From positions 1 through 64,000 of the forward strand of contig JAIRVB010000041.1 of NCBI GenBank assembly GCA_031254105.1: 64,000 bases of DNA. Reading direction: 5' to 3'. The notes under the pieces are model-generated. The model saw only the letters and a list, made by a program, of their open reading frames with translations. It was not told where the DNA came from and did no database searches. Numbering within the stretch: the stretch's first letter is position 1; each line of letters opens with the position of its first letter. Both the position numbers and the translations under genes were made by a program. This DNA comes from Chitinispirillales bacterium. GTDB taxonomy: Bacteria; Fibrobacterota; Chitinivibrionia; Chitinivibrionales; Chitinispirillaceae. This document shows positions 45,880 to 55,122 of this stretch, piece after piece.

Positions 45880-45990
45880 TCAGCAGCTACATTTGTCATC
45901 GTCACAATTGCATGTCAATTTTGTATAAAGGTAAGCCCCTGCGGCTGCTACGATTCCCAGTATTACCAATACCTTGATAAGTTTACCCAT
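45880..45990 (-). CDS. tiny Cys-rich single-pass membrane protein
   Basis: 36 residues: MGKLIKVLVILGIVAAAGAY then LYTKLTCNCDDDKCSC. One transmembrane helix with a Cys-rich acidic tail (C-N-C-D4-5-C-S-C pattern), a plausible metal-binding tag facing one side of the membrane. GGAG lies about 8 bases before ATG 45990 on the minus strand, which supports translation. No family recognised. It follows the YyaL gene by ~380 bases on the same strand. Confidence 0.6.
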   Translation of the reverse strand: MGKLIKVLVILGIVAAAGAYLYTKLTCNCDDDKCSC

Positions 45991-46153
45991 AAAAACACTC
46001 CGTTATGAAAAATGTGCGCTTATTATCAAAATATAAGATAAATAATGACCTTAAAGAATACAATTTTGGGGTTATTATTATTATCCATAATTTTCCATTA
46101 GCCTTTCTCCGCACCTTGGAGGGGTACACAACCCGCAGACTGTCTCTATAACT

Positions 46154-46169
46154 CCACGCCTTAGCGTGG
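46154..46169. repeat. hairpin resembling an IS605-group end
   Basis: CCACGC, loop CTTA, GCGTGG, then GGATGG. Similar hairpins stand at ends of IS200/IS605-group elements. No tnpB is nearby; a solo end or chance hairpin are both possible. Confidence 0.25.
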
Positions 46170-46219
46170 GGATGGGAACCATGCATAAAACAACCCTCTT
46201 CTCCACCGATAAACTGTAC

Positions 46220-46239
46220 GGGCGTTGCGCGCAACGCCC
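46220..46239. repeat. short GC palindrome, GGGCGTTGC family, copy 3
   Basis: GGGCGTTGC, GC, GCAACGCCC, preceded by TGTACGG. Confidence 0.6.
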
Positions 46240-46287
46240 TTCACCGCCCCCTTCCGACCGCGTCCGCGCGTCCCCATAATCACAATT

Positions 46288-46330
46288 AAAAAAGGAAGCT
46301 TTACGTTTAGACCGTAAAGCTTCCTTTTTT
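46288..46330. terminator. bidirectional intrinsic terminator
   Basis: GGAAGCTTTACG (46294-46305) and CGTAAAGCTTCC (46313-46324), flanked by AAAAAA (46288-46293) and TTTTTT (46325-46330). On the minus strand it ends the YyaL gene, 44 bases beyond the stop. Confidence 0.85.
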
Positions 46331-46373
46331 GGCGCGTCATATTTTCATATAATGCGCATCTATATAAAAACTG

Positions 46374-48491
46374 CTAAGCCGCTTTCAGGTACTCAAGCAC
46401 CTTTTGCGTGTCGTGAACCGGCGGCTTGCAGGAACGGTCTGTGCATACGTAGGCGGTTACTCTGCCCTCGTGCGCCTGGTAGTCTTTAAGAAAGTCTACA
46501 TACTTTACAATTTCAGGGTTTTCGGTATCAGTCGGTTTGAACACCAAAACGGTGTCCGGTAAAAACTGATGCCCCAGTTCCTTCAGCATCTCCTGAGTTT
46601 CCGGATCATCCATTCTGCCGGCTATTATCACCTCCGCTCCGTTGGTCAACATGTAGTTCATGATAAAAGCTGAAAACAGTGACGGCGCCCGTACAATCTC
46701 TCCGGAAAACGCGCGTTTCATCATAGATATTCTTTCGTCAAAATCAGGCGAAGTCATAATTCTGCCCAAAACTATCTGATTAAGCAGTCCGATAGAGTTT
46801 GCGGACGGATACGCGTCGTCGAATATCTCTTTTCTGCGTAAAAGCATCTCTTCACCGTAATCGGCGACAGTGAAAAAACCGCCGTTAATATGATCCCAAA
46901 AGTGATCAACAAGGTGTTTGTTAAGCGAAATGGCCTCGCCAAGATAACGCGTATCGAATCTTGATTCGTAAAGTTCAAGAAGACCCCAGGTTAAAAACAC
47001 ATAGTCATCGGCATAACCGGCGATAGCCGCTTCGCCGTCTTTCCAGCGGTGTTTTAACGAGTGACCGGTTTTGTCATAAACATTGTCAAGTAAAAAGTCT
47101 ACCGCCTGACGCGCCGCGTTATAGTATTCATCGTTTTCAAAAACTCTGGAGGCGCGCGCCAGAGCCGCAATCATAAGACCGTTCCAGTCTGTCAATATTT
47201 TTTCATCACGCATAGGATGAATCCTGTGTTTGCGTGCGGTGAGCAGTCTGGATCTTACCGCCTCTATTCTCTTTTCAAACTCTTCGCTTGAAATGCCGAA
47301 CTCTGCCGACAGCTTATTAACAGATTCATCTCTGTAAAGAATATTCATTCCGTCAAAACGCCCCATGATCTCTTCAACGTTGCCGCCGTGGCGGATGTTA
47401 AAGGTGCGGAAAGCAAGCTCCTTGTACTCTTTGCCAAGAAGTTTTTCAGATTCTTCCGCGGACCAGGTGTAGTATTTACCCTCTATGCCTTCACTGTCAG
47501 AGTCCTCCGCGCAGAAAAACGCTCCTTGTTCATTTCTTAAGTCCCTCAATACATATGAGATTATCTCCTGTGCGGTCTTTGCGTACTCTTCTTTTTCAGT
47601 CGCCTGATAAGCTTCCGTATATGTAAGCGCCATCATCGCCTGGTCATAGAGCATCTTTTCAAAGTGCGGAACACGCCACTCCTTATCCGTAGCGTAACGG
47701 TGAAAACCAAAACCTATATGGTCGTAAAGCCCGCCGTCGCGCATTGCTTTAAGAGTATGCTCCGAAATGTCAAGAGCTTTCTGTTCGCCTGTTTTTTTCC
47801 AATACCGCAAAAGAAAAAGAATCGTATGCGGTGACGGAAATTTTGGTGTGTCGCCGAATCCGCCGCTTGTGCTGTCGTATTGTTCTACGATCTGCGTATA
47901 AGTTTCCTTAAGCAGAGCCTCGTCGTTAGTCTCTACGGAAGGGACAACAGAGAACATACGCAGTGAATTTGTAAATTGAAGCGCGGACCCTTTTATCTCC
48001 TCCTGACGCATCTTCCAAAGCTCCTCAACCTGCGGAATGAGGTCAAGCATTCCAATAAGATTTCCCGATGTTTCCCGCGGAATATAAGTCGCGGCAAAAA
48101 ACGGCAGTTTTTCCGGAGTCATAATCATTGTAAGCGGCCAGCCGCCGCCGCCTGTTATCACCTGACAAAAGTACATGTAAACGTCATCTATGTCGGGTCT
48201 CTCTTCCCTGTCAACTTTGACGCATACAAATGCTTTATTTAACAACGCCGCTATCTGTTCGTCGTTAAAACATTCACGTTCCATAACGTGGCACCAGTGA
48301 CAGGTTGAATAACCGATAGATAAAAATACCGGTTTATTTTCACGTTTCGCGCGCTCAAACGCCTCTTCTCCCCAAGGATACCAGTCTACGGGGTTGCGGC
48401 TATGCTGCAAAAGGTAGGGGCTCTTTTCATTAATAAGCCGGTTCGGTTCGCGATTCTTACGATTGTTTCTGTGGAAATTGAACAATTTCAT
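46374..48491 (-). CDS. YyaL-type thioredoxin-domain protein (DUF255/SPATA20 family)
   Basis: 705 residues from ATG 48491, chosen for AAGGAGG just upstream (the extension to 48515 is not used). An N-terminal thioredoxin-like domain with CxxC in [12 protein letters not shown] (around residue 56-60) is followed by a long (alpha/alpha)6 glycosidase-like region. Motifs: [57 protein letters not shown] and [16 protein letters not shown]. The protein is soluble, without signal peptide. Family function is unsettled, probably redox or sugar related. Confidence 0.93.
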   Translation of the reverse strand: MKLFNFHRNNRKNREPNRLINEKSPYLLQHSRNPVDWYPWGEEAFERAKRENKPVFLSIGYSTCHWCHVMERECFNDEQIAALLNKAFVCVKVDREERPDIDDVYMYFCQVITGGGGWPLTMIMTPEKLPFFAATYIPRETSGNLIGMLDLIPQVEELWKMRQEEIKGSALQFTNSLRMFSVVPSVETNDEALLKETYTQIVEQYDSTSGGFGDTPKFPSPHTILFLLRYWKKTGEQKALDISEHTLKAMRDGGLYDHIGFGFHRYATDKEWRVPHFEKMLYDQAMMALTYTEAYQATEKEEYAKTAQEIISYVLRDLRNEQGAFFCAEDSDSEGIEGKYYTWSAEESEKLLGKEYKELAFRTFNIRHGGNVEEIMGRFDGMNILYRDESVNKLSAEFGISSEEFEKRIEAVRSRLLTARKHRIHPMRDEKILTDWNGLMIAALARASRVFENDEYYNAARQAVDFLLDNVYDKTGHSLKHRWKDGEAAIAGYADDYVFLTWGLLELYESRFDTRYLGEAISLNKHLVDHFWDHINGGFFTVADYGEEMLLRRKEIFDDAYPSANSIGLLNQIVLGRIMTSPDFDERISMMKRAFSGEIVRAPSLFSAFIMNYMLTNGAEVIIAGRMDDPETQEMLKELGHQFLPDTVLVFKPTDTENPEIVKYVDFLKDYQAHEGRVTAYVCTDRSCKPPVHDTQKVLEYLKAA

Positions 48492-48578
48492 GCTCGCCTC
48501 CTTGTCGCAGCCCAAAAAATTGGGGCTCTTATAAAAATGCGGGGGGCGAGGGGGGGATATTGTGATAATTGCAATATA

Positions 48579-48691
48579 TTATGACAAACCATAATCCATT
48601 TCTTTTAATTTTGTCAGCGTAAACTCCCGTATCTCAATAGTATGTTCTAACGCTTGTTCCACGCGTTTACGTCAAGCTCACCTTTATCCAT
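48579..48691 (-). pseudogene. decayed partner of the nucleotidyltransferase (HEPN-like start)
   Basis: An ATG at 48691 overlaps the stop of the nucleotidyltransferase gene but runs only 14 codons. A shifted frame then reads VEQALEHTIEIREFTLTKLKEMDYGLS and ends at 48579. MNT genes are often followed by a HEPN gene; this looks like a truncated, frameshifted remnant, but the HEPN identity is inference. Confidence 0.35.
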
Positions 48692-49004
48692 ACAACAGTA
48701 CTCCATTTGCAATTTCGTGTTGAAATGAAGTCGGCCTGTCGGCATTTGCGAAAAACTCATCTTGGTTAAACGCCAATAAATCTAACAGCATCGTCTTGAC
48801 TCCCCATAGCTTTCTTCTGTAATCCGCCGTAAGCTCAATAGGGTGTTTATCTTTTATGGGCGTTAGAACACATAAGTCAATATCGCTGTACGGAGTTTCT
48901 TCTCCCTTTGCGTAGGAACCAAAAAGGAAAATCTGCGATACAGTGCCGGTATCAACCAAGGTGCGCACGATATTATCAAGTTCGGTTTTAACTTTTTCGT
49001 TCAC
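48684..49004 (-). CDS. minimal nucleotidyltransferase (MNT family)
   Basis: 106 residues. Polymerase-beta-type nucleotidyltransferase with IFLFGSYAKGEETPYSDIDL: the GS motif and DxD metal site. Known MNT proteins act as antitoxins that AMPylate their HEPN toxin partner; here only a decayed partner follows, so its present role is open. Confidence 0.85.
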   Translation of the reverse strand: MNEKVKTELDNIVRTLVDTGTVSQIFLFGSYAKGEETPYSDIDLCVLTPIKDKHPIELTADYRRKLWGVKTMLLDLLAFNQDEFFANADRPTSFQHEIANGVLLYG

Positions 49005-49531
49005 AGAGTTCCTCTGCTAAGGACAATAAAAACGTACCATAATATACCGCATTTTTTAAGCCAAAGGCAAGGTTGGTGATTATTAGACAGCGGGCAATAT
49101 GTTTGTTCGCAAGGCTCCTGCATTTGACTTTTGTTAAATTAGTGTTTTTTGTGGAAATAGCGATGTTACAGGCGATTTTTTTATTATATTAAGGAAATGC
49201 AGGGGATGTTTTGTTGGGGAGTGTAAATTAGTTCGTTTAATGTAGAAGTAAAATGGCAGAATGCAGAAATAAAACAAGTAAGATAGTTGAATAGTTTATC
49301 TATGTATTTTAAGAGTTTCTAATATTTCTGCATTATCGTTGTATGACTCAAAGATTAATTTTTACAGAAAAAAATTTACACACTCTTTTCTTTGTGTATA
49401 TTTTGAACAGTGTTCAATACGAGCAGAGCGGAAAAAGTGTTTTTACCAAAACTTTAGACAACGATGCAAAGTTCTAACTTTCTTTCAATAAAAAATTGTA
49501 ACTTTAAAACCTTATTTTGTATTTAAGTGAT
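49005..49531. other. intergenic region before the AAA ATPase gene
   Basis: Divergent spacer, AT-rich, including inverted-repeat copy 7. No further gene is seen; it should carry promoters of both flanking genes. Confidence 0.4.
49254..49336. repeat. dispersed inverted-repeat element, copy 7
   Basis: Left arm AAATGGCAGAATGCAGAAAT at 49251-49270; right arm AATATTTCTGCATTATC near 49321-49337. The interior of about 50 bases is unlike other copies. Confidence 0.75.
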
Positions 49532-50751
49532 ATGAGTAAGATAAAAATTAAAAATTTTGGACCTGTTAAATGCGGTTTCCAAAGCGGTGATGGATGGCTT
49601 GATATAAACAAAGTTACAGTATTTGTCGGTAATCAAGGCTCAGGAAAAAGTACGGTAGCAAAACTTATTTCTACTTTTACCTGGATAGAAAAAGCGTTGG
49701 TGCGCAAAGATTATGATTTGAAATGGCTTGAGAAAAAAAACAGGTTTAAAAATCAATTTTTAGCTTATCACCGTATAGAAAACTATCTTTGTTCTGATAC
49801 GATTATTGAGTATGCAGGAGACGCTTATTCTATAAAATACGCAAATGGCCTAATGTCCATAACTGAAACAAAAAATGAAATATACCCTTTACCACAAATT
49901 ATGTATGTTCCGGCAGAACGCAATTTTTTGACATATATAAAGGGGGCAAAAGAATTAAAACTATCTTCGGAAGCGCTGCAGGAATTTAATACAGAATATT
50001 ATAATGCTCAACAGGATATGAAAAGTGTGGTAGAATTACCAATTAATGATACCGTTATTGAATATGACAAATTGAATGATACGCTTAATCTGAAAGGAGA
50101 AAGCTACAAAGTTAAACTTACAGATGCTTCAAGTGGTTTTCAATCATTTGTCCCATTATATTTGGTTTCAAGTTATTTGGCAAATTCTGTAAAAAGTGAC
50201 AGTGAGTGCAAAGAACCTATGAGCAGCGAAGAAAAAATTAGATTTCAAAAGGAATTTCAGGAAATCAGGGATAACAGCAACTTTACAGAAGAACAAAAAC
50301 GACTTGCCATTTCGGTACTTTCTGAACGTTATAAAAAACAGCTTTTATTAATATAATAGAGGAACCCGAACAAAACCTTTTTCCATCTTCACAATGGCAA
50401 ATGTTGCAAAGTTTGCTGGCTCTCAACAATATGAATGGCGGCAACAAATTAATAACGACCACGCACAGTCCTTATTTGATAAATTATTTGACTTTAGTAG
50501 TAAAGGCAGAAGAATTAAGAGAGAAAGTCAAGACCGAGGATCAAAAGAATGACTTGAAGCAAATTGTACCATTAAATACAATGATTGGCGCAAACAGTTT
50601 ATCAATTTATGAATTAGATGAAATGGAAGGCAATATAAAATCTCTTGAAACATACGAAGGACTTCCTTCCGATGATAACAGGCTCAATATGATGTTGGAC
50701 GAAGGCAATGAATTATTTGCTAAATTTTTAGAAATTCAACAACAATTATGA
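49532..50751 (+). pseudogene. AAA ATPase, frameshifted (OLD/ABC-ATPase type)
   Basis: A P-loop ATPase starting MSKIKIKNFGPVKCG at ATG 49532 with Walker A FVGNQGSGKST (about residue 34-44), YVPAERNFL and the downstream IIEEPEQNLFPSSQ (Walker B EEPE) and THSPYLINYL (H-loop). The first frame stops at 50356; the C-terminal part continues in the -1 frame from an A6 run (50333-50338: TAT AAA AAA CAG), reading ...TAFINIIEEPEQNLFP. The frame closes again at 50751. One missing A or programmed -1 slippage on AAAAAAC would explain it; together with a broken downstream partner, decay is more likely. Very AT-rich, typical of transferred defence-type ATPases. Confidence 0.75.
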
Positions 50752-51005
50752 AAACGCATTTCGCATTTATTTTTTAGGAGGACATAATCATAATCCTGAA
50801 TTTAATTCATTGTATGATATAAATATTATTGTAAATGATACTCAATATTTTGGTATTAAAAGTACTGCATCCAATATATTTTCGAGGAGATTATTACTGT
50901 AATAAGCTGAAAAAAAATTTAAAAGATGGTGATAAAATCAGAGTAACCGGTTCGAAATCTTATGTTTACGGCGATATTACTATTTATTTCCATAAAACGG
51001 ATTAA
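50748..51005 (+). pseudogene. decayed partner gene behind the AAA ATPase
   Basis: An ATG at 50748 overlaps the ATPase stop (ATGA). Protein-like sequence then spans three frames: MKTHFAF, then YFLGGHNHNPEFNSLYDIN and IIVNDTQYFGIKSTASN, then NKLKKNLKDGDKIRVTGSKS and YVYGDITIYFHKTD ending at 51005. At least two frameshifts. No family recognised; start-stop overlap suggests a former ATPase-effector pair. Confidence 0.45.
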
Positions 51006-51130
51006 TAAGTATTGCATTTAGACGCCTGTTCCTGCATTGACCGACAAAATTACAGAAAAGGTTTACACGCCCGTAAACGCTATCGGGTTATCTCTTTATT
51101 TTAACGGAAAACAAGTCCGGTATTTGTGAC

Positions 51131-51535
51131 TTACTCTCTCCTGTGCCCAATCGAAGAAAAATACTCTTCATCCGCTCTTTCACTTTCCATGAAATATGAT
51201 ACAATCCTGTCGGCTTTACGTTTGGCAAGCGTTGCGGTAGTGCGCGCTATTCCCTCTTCAGCGCACAGTTTTTCATTTATGCTGTTAAGCACATCTCTAA
51301 GCGCGCCCAAATCATCGAATTTTGATGTATCTAATTTATGGACTCCATTTATAAAAATATCAAGCCCGTTGATCTCATTTTCCAGGAGCGCCCGGTTTTC
51401 TCTAAATACATAGTTTGTTATGGAACCCTTATCATGATCTTCAATGTACTGCGCTACCTTTTCGCGCAAATGAACCTTAAGGTTTTCAAGCTCCAAAGTA
51501 TAAATAACGATAAATGCGTTAACTTTACTTTTCAT
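51131..51535 (-). CDS. helical protein of unknown function
   Basis: 134 residues, GGAAGGG before ATG 51535. After MKSKVNAFIVIYTLELENLK it is almost entirely amphipathic helix (ENEINGLDIFINGVHKLD, LGALRDVLNSINEKL, TLAKRKADRIVSYFMESERA). No known family seen. It lies between a decayed ATPase locus and the ATPase/TPR pair, on the same strand as the pair and 250 bases downstream of it. Confidence 0.55.
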   Translation of the reverse strand: MKSKVNAFIVIYTLELENLKVHLREKVAQYIEDHDKGSITNYVFRENRALLENEINGLDIFINGVHKLDTSKFDDLGALRDVLNSINEKLCAEEGIARTTATLAKRKADRIVSYFMESERADEEYFSSIGHRRE

Positions 51536-51783
51536 CTACGCCCTTCCGCTAAATAATTGATGGCTGGTTCATCATCAATAAGAAAAGCAAATTAAAAACC
51601 GTTTTCATTTCAGGCGTGGTTGAAAAACTAGTCTATAGTTATTTTAAGATATATCTCTTTTGCACAAAAGCAAATTTCTTTTGTATATGCCATGCCACTG
51701 AAGCGGGTATATTAAGGTGTTGGAGTTTATCGGCTTAAAGCGGGGAGGGAACTGTTTATTACGAAAATGACCTGAAAATGCGA

Positions 51784-53601
51784 TTATTCATTGTCTAATT
51801 GCGCGAGTTGCTCCTTAAGCCAGGTTTCAAATTCTGATGATGGTTTACCTGATGAGGCATAGGTTGTTTTCATATTTTGTTTATATGTTTTTGAATTTGG
51901 ATGGTCTTCGTTGAATTTATTAATGAGTATCCGGTAAGATTTTACATATAGCTCCAATGCCTTATCATAATCACCCTGATCACTATAAACCCTCGCCATG
52001 TTGTTATAGGTGGTGGCGGTAGAGGGGTGATCTTTACCAAGAACTTTTTCGTCAATAGCCAAAGCCTTACCGTAGAAATCCAATGCCTTATCATAATCAC
52101 CCTGATCACTATAAACCACCGCCATGTTGTTATAGGTGGTGGCGGTAGAGGGGTGATCTTTACCATGAACTTTTTCGTCAATAGCCAAAGCCTTACCGAA
52201 AAAACCCAAGGCATGATCATAATCTCCATGAGCCCTATAAACCCCCGCTATGTTATTATAGGTGGTGGCGGTAGAGGGGTGATCTTTACCATGAACTTTT
52301 TCTGCAATAACCAAAGCCTTATCGTAGAAATCCAAGGCTTTATTATAATAACCCTGATCCTCATAAACCCCCGCCATGTTGTTATAGGTGGTGGCGGTAG
52401 AGGGGTGATCTTTACCATGAACTTTTTCTTTAATAACCAAAGCTTTATCGTAGAATTCTAAGGCCTTATTATAATCACCCTGAGCCCTATAAACCACCGC
52501 CATGTTGTCATAGGTGGTGGCGGTATCAGGGTGATCTTTACCAAGAACCTTTTCTCTAATAGCCAAAGCTTTACCGTAGAAATCCAAGGCCTTATCATAA
52601 TCTCCCTGATAGCTATAGACCACCGCTATGTTGTTATAGGTGGTGGCGGTAGAGGGATGATATTTACCAAAAACTTTTTCGTAAATAGCCAAAGCTTTAC
52701 CGTAGAAATCCAAGGCCTGATCATAATCTCCCTGATCATTATAAACCAACGCCATGTTGTTATAGGTGGCGGCGGTAGAGGGGTTATCTTTACCAAGAAC
52801 TTTTTCGTAAATAGCCAAAGCCTTACCGTAGAAATCCAAGGCCTGATCATAATTTCCTTGACTGAAATAGACGAAAGCTATATCAGAATAATAGTTGTCA
52901 AATTCGTTCCGATATAATGGTACCATATCATTAAACGACTTATAGAAACGATTAAGCTCAATTGCGGGCAAGGTATGTACAGAACTATTTAATTTTAAAA
53001 TTTCAAGCAGCGTTTCAAAAGCCTGCTTCTTTTCATGATTCGATAGGTTATTGTACTTTTCCAGATAATATTCAAGTAATTCTTTGTTAGCTTCGCTATA
53101 TTGATTCAAAGTATCAGGTTCACGTTCACGTTCAATTTTTCCATGTCTCTCATTCACAAAATTAGCGTAATAAACAAAAAACGAGTTGAAATCCGGCGCG
53201 TTACGCGCAATATTTATCCGAAAATACATCGGCATCATAAAAACCAGCACACAAGGTAATTCCGCCAAATCATCCCGCATTACATTAAGTATCTGAAAAA
53301 ACTCCGCGTCATTTAAATCACCGCAAGCTAATTGGAAATTAGCGAGAAATACAATTTTCGCGTTCTCTTTTATCAAAGAGCTCAAAGCGGCGTACGAGAA
53401 TCGCGCGTTCTTTCCGATCTCGTTACAATTGATTATTTGAAATACGTCAGGGGGGAAACGCTCACGCATTTTTTCGGCAAATTCGATTTGAGGGAGCATT
53501 GCATCGGCAACCACACAGAAAAAAGCGTTTCCCTCTTGAATAAGAATTCTCTTATAAAGACGTTCAAATTCTGATTGGTCATATTGAACTAATGATTTCA
53601 A
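51784..53601 (-). CDS. TPR-repeat protein with N-terminal STAND-associated region
   Basis: 605 residues. TTG start at 53601 overlaps the stop of the upstream ATPase (TTGA), so it is translationally coupled. Residues 1-~150 look like an ATPase-adjacent region: KIVFLANFQLACGDLNDAEF then LPCVLVFMMPMYFRIN and APDFNSFFVYYANF, which resembles the LPHPLVFWLP...APDFWSWR block of STAND/TPR proteins. A helical part follows (~165-235). Then eight TPR units of 42 residues (~245-580), of the kinesin-light-chain type: QGDYDKALDFYGKALAI, EKVHGKDHPSTATTYNNMA. The repeats are nearly identical at DNA level (126-base period). Probably the sensor or scaffold of the pair. Confidence 0.85.
   Translation of the reverse strand: MKSLVQYDQSEFERLYKRILIQEGNAFFCVVADAMLPQIEFAEKMRERFPPDVFQIINCNEIGKNARFSYAALSSLIKENAKIVFLANFQLACGDLNDAEFFQILNVMRDDLAELPCVLVFMMPMYFRINIARNAPDFNSFFVYYANFVNERHGKIEREREPDTLNQYSEANKELLEYYLEKYNNLSNHEKKQAFETLLEILKLNSSVHTLPAIELNRFYKSFNDMVPLYRNEFDNYYSDIAFVYFSQGNYDQALDFYGKALAIYEKVLGKDNPSTAATYNNMALVYNDQGDYDQALDFYGKALAIYEKVFGKYHPSTATTYNNIAVVYSYQGDYDKALDFYGKALAIREKVLGKDHPDTATTYDNMAVVYRAQGDYNKALEFYDKALVIKEKVHGKDHPSTATTYNNMAGVYEDQGYYNKALDFYDKALVIAEKVHGKDHPSTATTYNNIAGVYRAHGDYDHALGFFGKALAIDEKVHGKDHPSTATTYNNMAVVYSDQGDYDKALDFYGKALAIDEKVLGKDHPSTATTYNNMARVYSDQGDYDKALELYVKSYRILINKFNEDHPNSKTYKQNMKTTYASSGKPSSEFETWLKEQLAQLDNE
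51960..52860. repeat. 126-bp tandem repeat coding for TPR units
   Basis: Roughly seven and a half copies of a 126-base unit, each with GTTGTTATAGGTGGTGGCGG, AGAGGGGTGATCTTTACCA and AACTTTTTCGTCAATAGCCA or variants. High DNA identity between units means recent expansion or gene conversion and makes copy-number change likely. Confidence 0.85.
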
Positions 53602-54878
53602 TCCAGCACATCCGGATGATTATCTATATAGTCCCGAACAAGAGGATGCAGATTTACCCAACGATCCCCATTATTGTACTCTAAAATTGCCCCACAATAG
53701 AGTAATTCGAACGATTCGGCGTCTGGCCGCGGTATGTGATCTCCTTTATATATCTCTTCTATTCTTTTATAATGTTTTCCTTTTACCATAAAAAATACAT
53801 CTGTGGTAAATTTATTAATTGTAAAATTTACAGATTCCATATCAATTACCTTTTTGTTACGCATATAAGCTTCAAACGCGCAATTTGACAGTAATTTACA
53901 GGTATGACGCAAATATCCGCCTGTCTTGATGATTATAGTTTTCAAGACATCCTTATCAAATAAAGATTCATCCGCTCTTTTCAGTATCAATTCACGAATT
54001 ACATCAATTCCTTCCTGATAAGCGGAGCCATCCTTATTGTGTGTTTTGATCATTGGGATTACGGTGGGTACAAAAAAATAGTTTAACGCCGCAACGGCAT
54101 CGGGCGAACGGTATATTGACAGTGGGCAGGTCATAACCAAATGAGCCTTGATATCGGAAATAGCTGAGATGTCTTCACAAAATAGCTTTCTGGCATATTC
54201 ATATCTGCCTTTTTCGAGTCCATCTATTATGATGACTATTGATTTTTTAGTTTGCTCATTCAAATGATTAATAAAAGCATTTAATGACGCAACTATACTG
54301 CCTATATTCGGTTGAATTTCCAATCGCAATTCTTTGCTGAATCCTGAAGCCATTTTCAACGATGCGGTAATTCCGACAGTAGCTGTAATCAATGAAAGAA
54401 CCGATGCTGGCGCTTCAACGCCAACCTTCGCGTCTTTAACCCAATATTTCTTTATATTTGTAGTTGATAAAGAATCATAAAAAGCATTTACAATGCGTTT
54501 GTCAACTGTTAGCTCGTTATTTTTTGCGTATTCCGCCGTCCGTTCAATTATCCGCATGAGAACATCAATATAATCGAAATTTTGTAAATCTAAATCTTGT
54601 GTGGCATTAACAGTTATACATGGGATTTCGTAATCAGCCAGTTCTTTCATCAACATCCGCAATTCGGTTGACTTTCCGCAACCCATATGCCCGACAACTA
54701 ACAAACGGGTAGGTTCATCCGCTATCGTAATATGCTCGAACAAGGTATCATAAAATTCGCGCTGCGAACAATCTCTTACCGCGGCGGTTTTTTGATAAAA
54801 CTTAAGCTGATCGCTTTTTAATGGTTCCGGCTTAAATATATTCACAACATCCTTAACAGACTTAGCAAGTTGGTTCAT
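53598..54878 (-). CDS. STAND-like P-loop ATPase, partner of the TPR protein
   Basis: 426 residues from ATG 54878 (AGGAGA ten bases upstream; the longer frame to 54947 has no ribosome-binding site). Walker A LLVVGHMGCGKSTEL (about residue 62-75), Walker B IVIIIDGLEK, then a helical region and a winged-helix-like end (ESFELLYCGAILEYNNGDRWVNLHPLVRDYI). The N-terminal ~50 residues (FKPEPLKSDQLKFYQKTAAVRD) precede the ATPase. The stop overlaps the TPR gene start. The pair is isolated in an accessory island; a defence or signalling role is inference. Confidence 0.8.
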   Translation of the reverse strand: MNQLAKSVKDVVNIFKPEPLKSDQLKFYQKTAAVRDCSQREFYDTLFEHITIADEPTRLLVVGHMGCGKSTELRMLMKELADYEIPCITVNATQDLDLQNFDYIDVLMRIIERTAEYAKNNELTVDKRIVNAFYDSLSTTNIKKYWVKDAKVGVEAPASVLSLITATVGITASLKMASGFSKELRLEIQPNIGSIVASLNAFINHLNEQTKKSIVIIIDGLEKGRYEYARKLFCEDISAISDIKAHLVMTCPLSIYRSPDAVAALNYFFVPTVIPMIKTHNKDGSAYQEGIDVIRELILKRADESLFDKDVLKTIIIKTGGYLRHTCKLLSNCAFEAYMRNKKVIDMESVNFTINKFTTDVFFMVKGKHYKRIEEIYKGDHIPRPDAESFELLYCGAILEYNNGDRWVNLHPLVRDYIDNHPDVLD

Positions 54879-55122
54879 ATATAATTTTTCTCCTAATCTG
54901 CGTAATTCACCAAAATATAAAAATAGTATCCGGATTATTAATATCAATAAAATTGGGGAGTTATCGAAGTAATCACTTTGTGCCGCTTAACAGCCAAACT
55001 TACTAAAAACAGAAACTTTGGGAGTTTCATAATAAAATGGTTATCAAATCCATGCCTGCCATAACTTATTTTTTGTACCTCAAACAAATACAACCAATCA
55101 CAAAAACAGGAGCCGCCGCCCA

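Larger units (their letters stand above)
45991..46287. other. gene-free stretch with hairpins
   Basis: Contains CCACGC/GCGTGG hairpin at 46154-46169 (context resembles IS200/IS605-type ends, low confidence) and a GGGCGTTGC palindrome at 46220-46239. A long minus-strand frame over 45983-46234 is not credible. Confidence 0.4.

Noticed and set aside
45983-46234. 83-codon minus-strand frame
   Set aside because: Runs through hairpins and overlaps the better-supported 36-residue gene start.
50333-50339. Canonical X XXY YYZ frameshift heptamer in the AAA ATPase
   Set aside because: AAAAAAC is present, but the zero frame is TAT AAA AAA C, not A AAA AAC, so the two-site slip does not fit; simple decay is likelier.
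52027-52917. Plus-strand frames opposite the TPR repeats (VIFTKNFFVNSQSLTVEIQG repeats)
   Set aside because: Antisense shadows of the repeats in the TPR gene.
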